Source: Citrus sinensis
Taxonomy: Eukaryota > Streptophyta > Magnoliopsida > Sapindales > Rutaceae
Assembly (NCBI RefSeq): GCF_022201045.2
Contig: NC_068557.1
Location: 26,761,501 to 26,825,500, forward strand
Direction of reading: 5' to 3'
Length of the DNA: 64,000 nt
The position numbers were made by a program, and so were the translations under genes. Within the stretch, counting starts at the first letter, position 1. Every line of letters begins with the position of its first letter. Shown in pieces: positions 61,280-64,000 of this stretch. The notes beneath the pieces were generated by a model. It saw nothing but the letters and a program-made list of their open reading frames with translations, was not told the DNA's origin and did no database searches.

Positions 61280-62661
61280 TCACTCAAATGTGAGGTCTCA
61301 TTTTTTAAATGCGGACACGTTATTAATCAAGTTAATATTCAATATACTATGAGCTTTAATACTATGTCTCCACTGATCGTATTAAATTACATGACTTAAT
61401 AACTTATTCATATTAAAAAAAAAAGCGTACGCATAGAATAAGAGATAATATATATATATATATATATATGAATTCATTTACATTTTTCAATAAATATATA
61501 ATGTTGATACGGTTATACAAATTTCTTTGTGTAAAATCGGTTATGTTATGTATATATAAGTGAACCATTAAACATATGCTTATTAAAAGAATTTTTGCTT
61601 TCGTAATTTGTAATATTAATTGGACGAATATAAAAGAGTTAAGCATGGCGCAATCAAAATAGCTCCTTGCGTAAATGGCTCGATCAATATAATTATATAA
61701 ACAATGACTTGTTAAATTATGATTTTGGTCACGACTACGTGTATGTTCGGGATTTGCTTTAGCTTTCCAAAGAGTCAATACTTAACTAGATTTTTAAATA
61801 ATCAACTTTGTTAATAATTTGGTAAAGGTGTTAGGTAAATTGAGATTATAATAGAATCAATTATCAAATAATTCACGATGTGTGCTTGGTAAACTTTTTA
61901 TGGGCGTGGTATTTGTTGGACGAATTTCACTGCCTCCAGTGACGATATCGACTCTGTCAGTCTGTCGTCGACATTGGTATAGAACGCCAGAGTTGTTAAT
62001 TTTCTAAGTTAAAAAATTTTGAACCGTAGTTATTTTGTAAATTTTGTTACATTGGTAATTTTGAAATAATATAATTTCATTAAGGGTAATTTTTGTACTT
62101 TATGTTTTAAAATCAGATTTTGAAAAGTAATATTTTGATACTTTTAAGAATCAATACAAAAAAAAAATGATTATTTGAGAATCAATTTCTTTAATAATAA
62201 CTTTAAAATTGATTTATCAAATATATTATGGTGTTAAATTGTCAAATAATCACTTATTTGACAGTTCAAAGCAATCAAAAACATGCTCTTGGTCTTCCTA
62301 GCTTTATTTGCTAACTGACCAATAGAATCAAATGGCTTGCATGTAACCGAAACGTCCATCATCCAATTAGTCACATGCTATGGCTTATTATTCTCAAGGC
62401 ATCATGCCAGTTACAGCAAAAAAATGTGCATTCTATGTAGTATTTAATGGTAAACAACTAAGTATATATAAATATTGGGCGAGGTAATTGATCGAATAAT
62501 CAGTTACCCAATTCTATGTTAAAAGGTTTTTAATGCATTTCATAAAGCTATAATCATGCTACAGGGAAAAAAAGTATGGGACCAATTTTTTTTTTTTTTT
62601 TTGTTAGCTAGCAAATTAAACTATTAGACAGACTATGATATAATGATACAAACAATTAAAG
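59322..62661. other. Gene-poor AT-rich region upstream of GCSH
   Basis: Contains the GCSH promoter side, a long T-rich tract (about 59450-59540) and a microsatellite (61191-61273). No coding region, RNA gene or complete mobile element was recognised. Confidence 0.6.
61191..61273. repeat. Compound (CT)n-(TA)n microsatellite
   Basis: About 9 CT units followed by about 30 TA units, with only an AAA-type junction and one late G interruption. Likely highly variable in length. Confidence 0.95.
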
Positions 62662-62676
62662 CACTTGATGAGATAA

Positions 62677-62954
62677 ATATCAATGGCCTCCCAGTCCATT
62701 CTCAACTTATGCACCCAGTAGCTTTGGGCGCATGAGTTCGATTCACGGTAATTGTTGGCACTCGATTCTCCTTCTAATAGGGGTTTATTTAGCTCCCCGC
62801 CTAGGGTATAATAGATTTTACTCTAATATTAAGTGAGGGTTATTGTTCGGGTTATGTCATGCTAGAAATATGAAGGAGAGTCCCGATTGTTTTTTAGTTG
62901 TAAATATCATTAGAATTTTAATTATAAATATCAATATTTCAAAAAAAAAAAAAA
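62677..62954 (+). mobile_element. SINE, about 278 bp
   Basis: Flanked by near-identical direct repeats: CACTTGATGAGATAA (62662-62676) and CACTTGATGACATAA (62955-62969). It ends in a run of 14 or more A directly before the second repeat. Near the 5' end CAGTAGCTTTGGGCGCATG and GAGTTCGATTCACG resemble the A and B boxes of a tRNA-type pol III promoter. One mismatch in the target duplication suggests it is older than the SINE at 54990. Confidence 0.75.
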
Positions 62955-62969
62955 CACTTGATGACATAA

Positions 62970-64000
62970 TATATCATTTGCAAGACAAAACGTCGAATAT
63001 TGTAGACAAAGAATAGCTGCATTAAAAAAATATTAATATAGAATTAAGTAGTAAAATCACTGCACCACAAAACCACATATTGGAAAGAAGCATCGAGAAA
63101 TGTTCAATGCTAATTGCTAAATAGAGTATAAAAAAAATATCTAAAATCATTGGTGATGAATTGTAATTCCATTGGACTATTCTTTATCTAAACCAATCGA
63201 TAATGAAGACTTATTATTCAAAGTCCTAATCTTTGGAACGACAAGAACTTTACATTTTTTTATTTTTAAAAGAAGATAGATTCAAATTCTTTCTACCAAT
63301 AGTTAATGGAGCCTTATTTATTTTAAATCGGCATCTTTATCAGTATTTTTTGTCCTTTACAACCAAGAACTAAGCTAATTAATAAAAAGAAGACTAGTGT
63401 TATACTTCTAGCCTATCATGTCATCTTCATTATCTGAAAGAGCCAAAAAGTTCAGCCGAAGGCATTACGATAATATTCTAAATTCTTCTGAAAAAGATAT
63501 TTATAGAGAACATAAAATTGAAGTACTTTTAACCGTATATTGGTATTATATTAAAATTAATGTAAATGGGTCTCAATATTTATAAATTTCATGAGTAATA
63601 GTTCTCATTAAAAAAAAAAAAAAAAGTGTAGTACTTTTGGAATGTTATAAGCCTCGTGACAAAATGAAAGGCTCGGGGGCAAAATTACACTATTTTTGCT
63701 CAAAAGCATACCGCCAATGAAAATCTGCTCCTTTCTTCACTTCAACTTAAAAGCAGACAACACAAAGAAATGTGGAGAATTCTTAACAGACAATTAAAAT
63801 CAATGATGTGCAATCATCAAGAGAAGAAGATGAAATTATGAGTCATCAATCTCTAAATGAGGATATAGCAAAGACAGTAGAAGAAATGATGGACAGATAG
63901 AACAATACAGAGACTTTGTTTTGGAATCTTAGATTGTTTTTTTTAGTACAAAACTTTTCTCAAGTATTATTCTATATTAGAGGCTCCCTTCTACTATGGA
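62970..64000. other. AT-rich intergenic sequence to the window end
   Basis: No gene or element recognised. A-run near 63609-63625. Confidence 0.5.

Overview
This is nuclear DNA from a dicot plant. It has AT-rich introns and intergenic DNA, genes of up to 23 exons with plant splice sites, a Cf-9-type resistance-gene cluster, a Ty3/gypsy retrotransposon, hAT and Mutator-like MITEs, and SINEs. The single-copy genes read like rosid orthologues. With the Kunitz/miraculin-like relic, Citrus or a close relative is my best guess; this is inference, not proof.

Region 1 (1-26.7 kb) is a cluster of receptor-like protein (RLP) genes. RLP-A (1066-4023) and RLP-C (23468-26422) are intact, intronless and nearly identical, and sit in a direct duplication of at least 4.29 kb. 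RLP-B (15276-18270) is a dead copy with a lost start codon, one frameshift and five in-frame stops. A fourth unit survives only as fragments (about 20.93-21.01 and 21.23-21.76 kb). A 10.48-kb Ty3/gypsy element of Tat-lineage organisation (4741-15222, minus strand, duplicated target TTTAC) sits about 50 bp upstream of the RLP-B start position. It carries an extra spliced gene on the opposite strand and a 122-bp tandem array. A solo LTR (18842-20746) is split by a 1.26-kb hAT element with a perfect 8-bp target duplication.

Region 2 (26.7-59.4 kb) holds conserved housekeeping genes whose exons I could join in frame: a HINT2-like HIT protein (minus), sulfiredoxin SRX (plus, divergent from HINT2), NAP1/GNARLED of the SCAR/WAVE complex (minus, 23 coding exons), plastid chaperonin CPNA2 (minus, 9 exons), a Kunitz-type inhibitor gene broken by one stop codon (minus), and mitochondrial glycine-cleavage H protein (minus, 3 exons). 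SRX and NAP1 are tail to tail. These genes share no pathway; they are ordinary neighbours. Small repeats lie between and within them: MITEs, SINEs, a 92-bp tandem repeat and a perfect 16-bp hairpin.

Region 3 (59.4-64 kb) is AT-rich and gene-poor, with microsatellites and one SINE. No undescribed system is proven here. The strongest leads are the spliced antisense gene and hairpin-bearing array in the retrotransposon, and the clustered amino-acid replacements between the two live RLP genes.
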